A stretch of DNA of 7,588 nucleotides from JAHDBG01 sp963922685 (GCA_963922685.1 CAWUJM010000060.1:1-7588); one strand, 5' to 3'. Shown: positions 1 through 6,536, counted from the stretch's first letter. Notes: generated by a model from the sequence alone, not told the origin. A program made the numbers and translations.

Positions 1-104
1 ACCCCTACAACCCTTATTTTTATTGGGGGTTTCTATCGCAGCGGGAATTGCTGGCGCAGCAGACGAAATGGAATCATACAGGACATGCATGTGATAATGA
101 CACA
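1..104. other. Left edge, upstream of gmk; no gene assigned
   Basis: Two plus-strand frames are open from the edge. One runs to a TGA at 92-94, ten bases before the gmk ATG, and would give a short hydrophobic tail (LFLLGVSIAAGIAGAADE) that could be the C-terminus of an upstream membrane protein. The other is the gmk frame itself, which has no stop between the edge and 105, with a TTG at 48 as a possible but unlikely earlier start. Neither resembles the end of YicC, the frequent upstream neighbour of gmk. A weak sigma-70-like pair, TTGCTG at 48-53 and AATCAT at 72-77 with an 18-base spacer, could drive gmk, but each box matches only 4 of 6 positions. Confidence 0.25.
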
Positions 105-737
105 ATGAACACCGTCTTATTCGTCGTTTCGGCACCCTCCGGAGCAGGAAAGAGTAGCTTACTACAGGCCCTGCTGGCCGCAGATGACCGTTTGAGCCTG
201 TCGATTTCTCATACCACGCGCCCGGCGCGCCCGAATGAACGATCTGGTGTACATTATCATTTTGTCGATACCGCGACCTTTCAGAAACTGCGCCAGCAGG
301 GACACTTTATTGAAAGTGCCGAGGTCTTCGGACACTATTATGGCACCTCACAACAGGCCTTACAGCACCAGTTGTGCGATACGGATGTTGCGCTGGAGAT
401 TGACTGGCAGGGTGCGCAGGCGATACGTGCCTGTTTTCCGGAAGCGATTACTGTCTTTATTGCACCACCAAACATAACCGCTCTGCAGGACAGATTATTG
501 CAGCGGGGACAGGATGACCCACAGATCATCCGGCAGCGTATGCAGCAGGCGCAGTCTGAATTGTCACATTATCACGAATATGACTATCTGTTGATTAACG
601 AAACATTTTCTGACACCCTGTCTGACTTACAGCACATACTGGCTGCTGAACGCCTACGCCTGACACAGCAACTGACCCATCCTACGGTGCAACGGGTTCG
701 TGCTATGTTAGAGCAGAATCCGGTGCAATCAATCTGA
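105..737 (+). CDS. gmk: Guanylate kinase
   Basis: Cytosolic enzyme that phosphorylates GMP (and dGMP) to GDP with ATP, an essential step of purine nucleotide salvage and synthesis. The start chosen is the ATG at 105, giving 210 residues, close to the 207 of the E. coli enzyme; the frame is open further upstream, but the added residues match nothing in the family. Visible motifs: P-loop APSGAGKSS at residues 10-18; the GMP-binding segment SHTTRPARPNE at 35-45, slightly divergent from the usual TRxPRPGE; HY at 50-51; FGHYYGTS, the usual FGNYYGTS with Asn to His; LEIDWQGAQ; and the late SHYHEYDYLLIN block. The Shine-Dalgarno sequence is poor. In many gammaproteobacteria rpoZ follows gmk; here nadC does, after a 77-base gap. 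Identification is secure; the exact start is slightly less so. Confidence 0.96.
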   Translation: MNTVLFVVSAPSGAGKSSLLQALLAADDRLSLSISHTTRPARPNERSGVHYHFVDTATFQKLRQQGHFIESAEVFGHYYGTSQQALQHQLCDTDVALEIDWQGAQAIRACFPEAITVFIAPPNITALQDRLLQRGQDDPQIIRQRMQQAQSELSHYHEYDYLLINETFSDTLSDLQHILAAERLRLTQQLTHPTVQRVRAMLEQNPVQSI

Positions 738-747
738 CACGGTGTCA
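735..747. repeat. Perfect 13-base palindrome in the gmk-nadC gap
   Basis: TGACAC-G-GTGTCA overlaps the gmk stop codon. A second small hairpin, GCCCC-CAC-GGGGC, follows at 756-768. Neither is followed by a T-run, so this is not an intrinsic terminator. The palindrome has the size of an operator half-site pair and lies upstream of nadC, but it matches no NAD-regulator site I can recall (NadR, NrtR, NiaR). Palindromes of this size are expected by chance about once or twice in a window this long. Confidence 0.3.
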
Positions 748-814
748 TCCTGACAGCCCCCACGGGGCAGTTACGCCACCTCAATGAACAGCCGTTTCCG
801 GGTATAGCTCTCCA

Positions 815-1660
815 ATGAAGATACCGGCTCTGATCGCCGAACAGGTCGCCACTGCGCTGGCTGAAGATGTCGGATCCGGTGATCTGACCGCTGACCTGCT
901 ATGCGGGTCGATACACGCATCGGCACGCGTGATCGTGCGTCAGCCTGCTGTACTGTGTGGTGTGGACTGGTTCCGTGCAGTCTTCATGCAACTGGATCAT
1001 CAGATTGAGTCCACCTGGTTGTACCAGGATGGCGACACAGTGCAGGCCGGAGATTGTATCTGCACCCTCACCGGGCCAGCACGCACCCTGCTGACCGGGG
1101 AACGTACAGCGCTCAATTTTTTACAAACCCTGTCTGGCACCGCATCAGCGGCAGCACGCTATGTACAGGCCGTGCAGGGGCTGCCGGTCACAATTTGTGA
1201 TACCCGCAAGACGTTACCGGGTTTACGCCTGGCACAAAAATATGCGGTCTTTTGTGGTGGTGCGGCAAATCAGAGACTTGGTTTATACGATGCGGTTCTG
1301 TTAAAGGAAAATCATATTCAGGCTGCTGGTTCGGTCACACAGGCCCTGGCGGCTGTTCAGGCTGCATCAACTGCCGCAATTCAGATTGAAGTTGAAGATC
1401 TGGATGAACTGGCGGAAGCATTGCTGGCCGGCGCAACCTCGGTATTGTTAGATAATTTTACCCTGACTGATTTGCGTCAGGCGGTGGCACTCAATCAGCA
1501 GCGAGCCCGCCTGGAGGCTTCAGGCGGCATCAGCCTGGATACGGTGCGACAGGTAGCGGAAACCGGTGTGGATGCGATTTCAGTCGGCGATCTGACGAAA
1601 AATCTGCAGGCAATTGACTTTTCCATGCGTTTTTTACCGGATACCGCAACATGCGATTAA
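815..1660 (+). CDS. nadC: Quinolinate phosphoribosyltransferase (carboxylating), with an active-site His-to-Gln change
   Basis: Joins quinolinate and PRPP to give nicotinate mononucleotide, CO2 and pyrophosphate, the step where de novo NAD synthesis meets the common pathway; a cytosolic dimer. The 281 residues compare with 297 in E. coli. The family order is clear: EDVGSGDLTADLL at 17-29, GERTALNFLQTLSG at 95-108, DTRKTLPGLR at 129-138, LLKENHI at 162-168, IEVEDLDE, LLDNF, and the SGGI and SVGDLTK phosphate-binding blocks near the end. The normally invariant GGGxNHRxGLxD segment reads GGAANQRLGLYD at 148-159: a Gly has become Ala, and the His that contacts quinolinate has become Gln153, while the following Arg154 is kept. 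The rest of the frame is intact. The ATG at 815 has only a weak ribosome-binding site. The stop codon lies inside mltG (10-base overlap). Family assignment is firm; full activity is uncertain. Confidence 0.94.
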   Translation: MKIPALIAEQVATALAEDVGSGDLTADLLCGSIHASARVIVRQPAVLCGVDWFRAVFMQLDHQIESTWLYQDGDTVQAGDCICTLTGPARTLLTGERTALNFLQTLSGTASAAARYVQAVQGLPVTICDTRKTLPGLRLAQKYAVFCGGAANQRLGLYDAVLLKENHIQAAGSVTQALAAVQAASTAAIQIEVEDLDELAEALLAGATSVLLDNFTLTDLRQAVALNQQRARLEASGGISLDTVRQVAETGVDAISVGDLTKNLQAIDFSMRFLPDTATCD

Positions 1661-2658
1661 GACTCCGGAACCGCATCCTGCTCGGCCTGGTGCTGCTGAT
1701 CAGCCTGGCGCTGGTCTGGGTCTGGCGCGATTTTGCACGGTTTCTGCAGACGCCTCTCACCTTACCGGATACGGGGATACAACTGCAGGTTGCGCCGGGG
1801 ACTGCCTTCCGGACGTTGGCACACAATCTCGTGCAACAAGGTGTACTGGAAAATACGCATTACTGGTATGGGTATGCTCGTCAGCACCATCTGGCACATC
1901 GTATTCAGGCCGGCGAGTATGCCGTACCAGCAGGTACAACCCCGGTACAGTTACTCAACCTGCTGGTGTCAGGGCAAACGATTAAATATGAGCTGACCTT
2001 TGTTGAAGGGTCTACCTTCCGACAACTGATGGCACAAATCCGCGCTCATCCGGCGCTGACTCAGACCGGACTGACATCGTCCACCGTGATGGCGCGACTG
2101 GGTCAGCCCGACCTGCACCCGGAAGGCCAGTTTTTTCCTGATACCTACCATTTTCCGCGTGGTACAACCGATCTGCAGTTTTTACGCCGTGCGTATCGTC
2201 GTATGCAGGCTGAGCTGACTCAGGCCTGGTCCGGGCGGGCTGAGCAACTCACACTGCAATCCCCCCGGGAGGCGTTGATTATGGCTTCTATTATCGAAAA
2301 AGAGACCGGGCAGGCCAGCGAACGTCCGATGATCGCCGGTGTGTTTGCACGTCGGTTACGTCTGGGTATGAAGCTGCAGACAGATCCGACCGTAATTTAC
2401 GGCATGGGAGAGCGGTTTCAGGGTAATATCCGTCGCCGCGATCTGCGTGAGGATACACCCTATAACACCTATGTGCATTATGGTCTGCCACCCACACCGA
2501 TCTGTCTGCCGGGGCGAGCCGCGCTGGATGCTGCAGTCAGTCCTGCAGCCGGTAACGCACTATATTTTGTGGCAAAGGGTGATGGCAGTCACCAGTTCTC
2601 CGCGACCCTGCGGGAACACAATGCTGCAGTCCGACGCTATCAGTTGCAGAAACGATGA
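1651..2658 (+). CDS. mltG: Endolytic murein transglycosylase MltG (YceG)
   Basis: Inner-membrane-anchored lytic transglycosylase that cuts nascent glycan strands in the periplasm and is thought to set glycan chain length as a terminase. The 335 residues compare with 340 in E. coli. A short basic N-terminus precedes one membrane segment at about residues 9-25, so the bulk faces the periplasm. A LysM-like region covers roughly 43-112. The catalytic domain carries PEGQFFPDTY at 157-166, ASIIEKETG at 212-220 (Glu218, the second Glu of EKET, is the catalytic residue by comparison with E. coli), RLGMKLQTDPTVIYGMG and YNTYVHYGLPP. The start lies within the last codons of nadC and the stop overlaps the tmk start, so translation is probably coupled on both sides. 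In many gammaproteobacteria pabC sits directly upstream; here nadC takes that place. Confidence 0.95.
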   Translation: MRLRLRNRILLGLVLLISLALVWVWRDFARFLQTPLTLPDTGIQLQVAPGTAFRTLAHNLVQQGVLENTHYWYGYARQHHLAHRIQAGEYAVPAGTTPVQLLNLLVSGQTIKYELTFVEGSTFRQLMAQIRAHPALTQTGLTSSTVMARLGQPDLHPEGQFFPDTYHFPRGTTDLQFLRRAYRRMQAELTQAWSGRAEQLTLQSPREALIMASIIEKETGQASERPMIAGVFARRLRLGMKLQTDPTVIYGMGERFQGNIRRRDLREDTPYNTYVHYGLPPTPICLPGRAALDAAVSPAAGNALYFVAKGDGSHQFSATLREHNAAVRRYQLQKR

Positions 2659-3281
2659 ATCGCGGTAAATTCATCAGCTTCGAGGGCATTGAAGGGGCAG
2701 GCAAGACAACCAGTCTGACATATACTGCGGATTATTTAGCAAATCACGGAATTCCGGTGCGGCAGACCCGTGAGCCGGGCGGAACCCGGCTGGGTGAGGC
2801 CGTGCGCGACATCCTGCTGGATTCCTCACAGAATCAGATGATACCGGAGGCTGAGTTGTTGCTGGTGTTTGCGGCACGTACACAACATGTCCGACAGGTC
2901 ATTCAACCCGCTCTGGCAGCAGGTCACTGGGTACTTTGTGACCGGTTTACTGATTCGAGCTATGCGTATCAGGGTGCCGGTCGTGACCTGGATAAGACAC
3001 GTATTGCCTGGCTGGCTGGCTGGGCGCAGCAGGGTGTAGTGCCTGATCTGACACTGTTACTGGACATCCTGCCGGAGCAGGGCTTAGCACGTGCCAGACA
3101 GCGTTCTGCTCCGGATCGGCTTGAGTCGGAAAGACTGCATTTTTTTGCGCAGGTACGTACCGGATATCTGCAGCTCGCGGAACAGGAACCTGGCCGGATC
3201 ATACGTATTGATGCAACACAACCACTGAGCCAGGTGCAACAGAATATACAACAAGCGATACAGCGACTGTTGCCGACATGA
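2655..3281 (+). CDS. tmk: Thymidylate kinase
   Basis: Cytosolic enzyme that phosphorylates dTMP to dTDP with ATP, essential for dTTP supply. The 208 residues are near the usual family length of about 210. Visible: P-loop FEGIEGAGKTT at residues 9-19; REPGGTRLGE at 39-48 for substrate binding; FAARTQH at 72-78; DRFTDSSYAYQGAGR at 96-110, the family signature after the second strand; PDLTLLLD at 130-137; and an Arg-rich lid at about 146-155 (RARQRSAPDR). The P-loop lacks the extra Arg of type I enzymes and the lid carries basic residues, as in bacterial type II enzymes. The ATG overlaps the mltG stop in ATGA, and its own stop overlaps the holB start the same way. There is no strong Shine-Dalgarno sequence, consistent with termination-reinitiation. 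Confidence 0.97.
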   Translation: MNRGKFISFEGIEGAGKTTSLTYTADYLANHGIPVRQTREPGGTRLGEAVRDILLDSSQNQMIPEAELLLVFAARTQHVRQVIQPALAAGHWVLCDRFTDSSYAYQGAGRDLDKTRIAWLAGWAQQGVVPDLTLLLDILPEQGLARARQRSAPDRLESERLHFFAQVRTGYLQLAEQEPGRIIRIDATQPLSQVQQNIQQAIQRLLPT

Positions 3282-4246
3282 CAACTGAGAACAGACTGTT
3301 ACCCTGGCAGGAGCCACAGTGGCACCACTGGCAGCAATATGTGGCATACGGCGCGATACCCCATGCGTTACTGCTGACCGGCCCCTCCGGTCTGGGCAAG
3401 CTGGCCTTTGCGCACCTGGTCAGCCAGAGTCTGCTCTGCACAACGCCAGTGGACGGGCTACCATGTGGTCAGTGTCAGGCCTGCCGTGTGACGCCTCATC
3501 ACCCTGATCTGCACCTGATCCGGCCCGATCAGCAATTTATCCGAATTGCTGCCATCCGGGATATCATTCATATCATCAGTCTGACCAGCCGTACCTGGCG
3601 TATCTTTCTTATCCAACCTGCCGACAGGCTGCACCCGACCGCAGCCAATGCCCTGCTTAAGACATTGGAAGAACCGACCCCAAATACTTTGCTGATCCTG
3701 CTGACTGCTGCGCCACACACATTACCTGCAACCATTCGCAGCCGGTGTCAGATTCTGGCATTTCAACCCGCTACCACAACTCAGGCGATCAACTGGTTAC
3801 AGAAAGAACGACCTCAGGTGAAAGACTGGGAGCCTGTACTGGCTCTGAGCGGTCATGCACCTTTCGCTGCTCTGGCAGGACTGGAGTCGGGTCAGGCAGA
3901 CCGGATTCAGGCACTGGTCAGACATCTGGTGGCACTGAATACCGGTCAGACCCGGCCCACGCAGCTGGTTAATCTTCTGGAAAAACAGCCTTTTGCGCCG
4001 TTGCTGAATGACCTGACAATCATCTGTTACGATATGGTTCGCCTATCCGCAGGATACAGACAAAGACTGTTTCTATTGCCGGTGGCGAACAAGTTACAAT
4101 CATTATCTGCTCATCTTCAGCCGGTCAGGCTGTTGCGTTTTATTGAGCAACTTAACCAGTTGAAAAGACAACAACAAGCCAATCTGAATACCATGATGTG
4201 TGTTGAGGTGCTTATTTCTACCTGGCAGACTCTGATATCAGCATAA
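3278..4246 (+). CDS. holB: DNA polymerase III delta-prime subunit
   Basis: Subunit of the clamp loader that opens the sliding clamp and places it on primed DNA during replication. The 322 residues compare with 334 in E. coli. The AAA+ core is visible: GPSGLGKL at 35-42; four cysteines at 54, 63, 66 and 69 in the C-x8-C-x2-C-x2-C spacing of the delta-prime zinc site; LLKTLEEP at 126-133; and the SRC motif at 155-157, which in delta-prime supplies the arginine finger to a neighbouring DnaX subunit. The P-loop keeps the Lys but has Leu where a nucleotide-binding loop has Ser or Thr; delta-prime is generally not an active ATPase, so this is not a defect. It is the last gene of the overlapping run, with a strong hairpin 18 bases after its stop. 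The pilZ and tatD genes that often follow in relatives are absent. Confidence 0.93.
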   Translation: MTTENRLLPWQEPQWHHWQQYVAYGAIPHALLLTGPSGLGKLAFAHLVSQSLLCTTPVDGLPCGQCQACRVTPHHPDLHLIRPDQQFIRIAAIRDIIHIISLTSRTWRIFLIQPADRLHPTAANALLKTLEEPTPNTLLILLTAAPHTLPATIRSRCQILAFQPATTTQAINWLQKERPQVKDWEPVLALSGHAPFAALAGLESGQADRIQALVRHLVALNTGQTRPTQLVNLLEKQPFAPLLNDLTIICYDMVRLSAGYRQRLFLLPVANKLQSLSAHLQPVRLLRFIEQLNQLKRQQQANLNTMMCVEVLISTWQTLISA

Positions 4247-4264
4247 GATCAGATCCGCGCACAA

Positions 4265-4297
4265 AAAAGCCCTGTCTGTTTTTCAGACAGGGCTTTT
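4265..4297. terminator. Bidirectional intrinsic terminator between convergent genes
   Basis: A perfect 14-base stem, AAAAGCCCTGTCTG pairing with CAGACAGGGCTTTT, surrounds a five-T loop. It begins 18 bases after the holB stop and lies 29 bases beyond the stop of the convergent minus-strand gene. Read on the minus strand the stem runs into six Ts, a good intrinsic terminator. On the plus strand only four Ts follow the GC core, so termination of the holB transcript may be somewhat weaker. Confidence 0.9.
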
Positions 4298-4326
4298 CAG
4301 ATCTCAGGGTTTATTGTGTCCGGTTC

Positions 4327-5073
4327 TTAACGTACGCATCGGACTGCGAGTTTTTCATCGCCTCTGATTTTCTTAATTTCCGAAGTCAGCGGATTCCAAG
4401 CCTCAGGATAGCCATAAGCGACATTTTTTATAGTGCCGTCCGGCTCGGGTACACGGGGATGATGTAGTGGATCAACTTCTTTCGTCCTTTCGTCAAAAAT
4501 ATCGGTGGCTTCAAGGCCATGAAAAAGAAGGTCTCCGCCGCCTGCTTGTGTTTCAGTACTGTGGCGATTTATCCACCAGAATGTTCCATCGTTGTTGTTT
4601 GCACAGATTCCTTCAACAAGCCATATGCGACGAGGGTGAGTCCGGTTTTCTTTGTACCATGAAGCATCTTTGCCTGCAAAATCCAGCTTCAGCTCGGAGC
4701 CTTGTGCCTGACATGCGGCCAGCCATTCTTCCTGTGCAGGCAAACGCCAGTCGCTGTATAGTCGTGCTGGAGATTCAACAGGGTCGTTCAAATTATCAGC
4801 AGCAGCAGATTGCAGGTTAGCGCAGAAACTGAGTGCCTCTGCCCAGGTCACCCCCTGCCGGGCACTATCACTCAACATATTGCCCTGACTACGGTTATCC
4901 ATCACCTTCCGAAGATAAGCTACAGTAGCAGCTTCCGACACGTCAGAATCAGGTGCTACAACGTTCAACACACGGTTGCCTTTCATGTCTATATCTTTTG
5001 AGCATACTGACCAGGCACTGTGGGTAGTGGTAAATAGTGCTGCTAAAACGATGGCATTAATAAATTTTCTCAT
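4327..5073 (-). CDS. Secreted DUF1566/Lcl-like protein with a tail-fibre-like N-terminal motif
   Basis: Predicted exported protein of 248 residues with no assignable catalytic role. The ATG at 5073 is preferred over a GTG at 5118 because AGGA lies seven bases before it and a clean signal peptide follows: basic RK, hydrophobic core about 4-17, likely cleavage after AWS at 20-22. Cys24 is not in a good lipobox. Residues 27-57 (DIDMKGNRVLNV, then SEAATVAYL) resemble the motif of phage tail fibres and related adhesins, roughly DMxGNxIxNVxxPxxxxDAATKAYVD. Residues 75-121 carry the DUF1566/Lcl pattern: W77, C84, SDWRLPAQEEW at 107-117, C121. C157 and the ending LAVRCVR (C246) fit the same fold, so disulfides are plausible. 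It stands alone after a 184-base gap, convergent to holB. DUF1566 is known from Legionella collagen-like adhesin; a surface or adhesive role is inference. Confidence 0.75.
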   Translation of the reverse strand: MRKFINAIVLAALFTTTHSAWSVCSKDIDMKGNRVLNVVAPDSDVSEAATVAYLRKVMDNRSQGNMLSDSARQGVTWAEALSFCANLQSAAADNLNDPVESPARLYSDWRLPAQEEWLAACQAQGSELKLDFAGKDASWYKENRTHPRRIWLVEGICANNNDGTFWWINRHSTETQAGGGDLLFHGLEATDIFDERTKEVDPLHHPRVPEPDGTIKNVAYGYPEAWNPLTSEIKKIRGDEKLAVRCVR

Positions 5074-5215
5074 TTTCTGTTCCTGAAGATATTTTTTCAG
5101 AGATGCCCTGACGATCACAGACCTGAAAAAAGAGGCACTGGAAAGTATGTTCGGTAATACCGTGGCGAAGCCAGATTATGTGCTGCTTTATGTTTTTCCG
5201 CACAATTGTACTGAT

Positions 5216-5230
5216 GCCTCTGAAAGAGGC
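5216..5230. other. Small hairpin after proC
   Basis: GCCTCT-GAA-AGAGGC forms a 6-base stem with a 3-base loop, 28 bases beyond the proC stop. No T-run follows on the minus strand, so it is at best a weak or processing-type terminator for the rpoH-proC unit. If the promoter proposed at 5240-5268 is real, it would be close to the 5' end of the next transcript. Confidence 0.3.
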
Positions 5231-5239
5231 TTTGATTGC

Positions 5240-5268
5240 ATTGTATGCAGTTATGCCTTATTGTGCAA
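5240..5268 (-). promoter_or_regulatory. Possible sigma-70 promoter for the secreted DUF1566 protein
   Basis: On the minus strand TTGCAC (5268-5263, inside the last codons of proC) and TACAAT (5245-5240) are separated by 17 bases. The -10 box matches 5 of 6 consensus positions, the -35 only 3 of 6. It would leave a leader of about 160 bases before the ATG at 5073. A second weaker candidate, TTGTGC followed 19 bases later by CATAAT, lies further downstream in the same gap. The 184-base gap itself suggests that the gene has its own promoter. Confidence 0.3.
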
Positions 5269-6076
5269 GCTCAAGGGCACGCCGCCAGGCTGAGTCGATA
5301 GCTTCCCTGAAAACAGTCTTTATCTGTCTCTGCTGAAAAGATTGTATTCCTGCTTCTGTCGTACCACCTGGTGAGCACACCTGAGCACGTAAATCAGCCG
5401 GAGACAAAGTTCCTGAAGCTGCCATCTGTGCGGCACCAAGGAATGTGTGAATGGTGAGTAAACGCGCTGATGCTGCATCAATGCCCAGATGCTGTGCAGC
5501 TTCCTCCATGGCTTCCTGCATTAAGAAGACATACCCGGGGCCGCTGCCGGAAACAGCTGTGACAGCATCCAGTATCTCCTCATGCTGCGCCCACAGGATA
5601 ACTCCGACAGAAGATAAAAGCGACTCCGCCTGAACCCGTAAGTCTGGTGTTACCATCGGGTCAGCATACAGGCCGACCATACCAGCCTGCAGTGTCACTG
5701 GCAGATTCGGCATACTGCGGATAATCGGGATGTTTTCCCCCAGCCAGCCGAGCAGCGTCTTAATACGCACACCGGCAGCGAGAGAAATCACCAGGGGTCG
5801 CCGCTGTTGCAGAACTGAACGGATACTACCGGCAACTGCCTGCAGAACCTGCGGTTTGACTGCCAGTATCAGAATGTCAGCCTGTTCAGCTGCCAACGCA
5901 TTGTCTTGCGTGGCCTGTACGCCATATTGCTGGCATAATAGATGTTGCTGATCAATCCGGGGACTGGCTACCAGAATATTATGCCGCGTAATCTCATGAC
6001 TTAACAGGCCCTGAACCAGGGCAGTTGTCATGTTGCCTGCCCCGATAAACGCAATTTGTGATGACGATACTGACAT
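5258..6076 (-). CDS. proC: Pyrroline-5-carboxylate reductase
   Basis: Reduces 1-pyrroline-5-carboxylate to L-proline with NAD(P)H, the last step of proline synthesis; cytosolic oligomer. The 272 residues compare with 269 in E. coli. The Rossmann loop is FIGAGNM at 10-16, followed by LILAVKPQVL, VISLAAGV and RSMPNLP. The C-terminal dimer domain shows DAVTAVSGSGPGYVFLMQEAM and the family signature VCSPGGTTEAGIQSF. Two normally strict positions differ: the usual MPNTP is MPNLP and SGSGPAY is SGSGPGY; both are tolerable changes, but unusual. The ATG lies two bases after the stop of the CheW-like gene and has no clear Shine-Dalgarno sequence, so translation is probably coupled. No strong terminator follows. 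In many bacteria proC sits with yggS and yggT; here it follows rpoH and a CheW-like gene. Confidence 0.96.
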   Translation of the reverse strand: MSVSSSQIAFIGAGNMTTALVQGLLSHEITRHNILVASPRIDQQHLLCQQYGVQATQDNALAAEQADILILAVKPQVLQAVAGSIRSVLQQRRPLVISLAAGVRIKTLLGWLGENIPIIRSMPNLPVTLQAGMVGLYADPMVTPDLRVQAESLLSSVGVILWAQHEEILDAVTAVSGSGPGYVFLMQEAMEEAAQHLGIDAASARLLTIHTFLGAAQMAASGTLSPADLRAQVCSPGGTTEAGIQSFQQRQIKTVFREAIDSAWRRALELAQ

Positions 6077-6078
6077 TT

Positions 6079-6516
6079 TCAGGAGCGTTCAGCAACTTTC
6101 GGGTCGGGATATAGTGTGGTTAAGTCAAGCAGTGGGCAGATGGTCTCCTTCACCTGTACCTGTCCGGTTACATAAGGCAGCAGAAACTCTGCTATATCCG
6201 TTGTTTCCTGTGATACAACCGGGCTGGCGTCAAAGCACCCGGTGCAGCGCGATACCAGCACACCATAACGCCGCTGAAACATCTGACATACGAGTAATGC
6301 GGCAGGCTTTCCCGAATGTTGATCCGGCAGGTTCAGGCCAGTGGATAAATCCAGCAGAGGCAGCAGCTCACCGGATACCGACATAACACCGCACAACCAG
6401 TCTGGTCTGCCAGGCGCTGGCGTCACCCGGCTGGCACAATGCTGCACGGACTGAATCTGTGATAGCAGAGAGGCCGCTGGCTGTTGTCCCAGATAATACA
6501 GTATAACGGCTGCCAC
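6079..6516 (-). CDS. Solo CheW-like domain protein
   Basis: A 145-residue protein consisting of one CheW-like fold. CheW scaffolds couple receptors to the CheA kinase at the inner membrane; similar solo domains also occur in twitching-motility systems (PilI, ChpC). Visible: N-terminal strand AAVILYYLG at 2-10; TPAPGRPDWLCGV at 32-44, like the TPLPGxPxxxxGV of the family; then SVSGELLPLLDL at 46-57, where canonical CheW has an Arg before the Gly-Glu (NLRGxxxPxxDL) and this protein has Ser48; a middle strand block LLVCQMFQRRYGVLVS; and a closing ICPLLDLTTLY. The start is a GTG at 6516 with a good GGGGTGG seven bases upstream, 20 bases after the rpoH stop. No chemotaxis or pilus genes are in the window, so the partner is unknown, and the substitution suggests a function outside the classic receptor array. 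Confidence 0.8.
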   Translation of the reverse strand: MAAVILYYLGQQPAASLLSQIQSVQHCASRVTPAPGRPDWLCGVMSVSGELLPLLDLSTGLNLPDQHSGKPAALLVCQMFQRRYGVLVSRCTGCFDASPVVSQETTDIAEFLLPYVTGQVQVKETICPLLDLTTLYPDPKVAERS

Positions 6517-6536
6517 TATTGCACCACCCCACTGTG

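Noticed and set aside
48..104. TTG-initiated extension of guanylate kinase by 19 residues
   Set aside because: The extra residues match nothing in the family, the ATG at 105 gives the normal length, and the P-loop then sits at the usual distance from the N-terminus.
3006..3024. Tandem CTGG/GGCT repeats in tmk
   Set aside because: The run encodes ordinary residues (WLAGWA) in a conserved part of the protein and is only a few units long.
3401..3406. Loss of the Walker A Ser/Thr in HolB as a sign of decay
   Set aside because: Delta-prime subunits commonly have non-functional nucleotide loops, and the zinc cysteines and SRC motif are intact.
4232..4241. Ten-base palindrome CTGATATCAG at the end of holB
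   Set aside because: It lies within coding sequence, is short, and has no T-run or repeated partner; chance is enough.
4467..5001. Plus-strand open frames inside the DUF1566 gene
   Set aside because: They are antisense to a gene with a clear signal peptide, ribosome site and domain, and their translations look non-protein-like.
5074..5118. GTG start at 5118 for the DUF1566 protein
   Set aside because: It would put 15 charged residues before the signal peptide, while the ATG at 5073 has AGGA at the right spacing.
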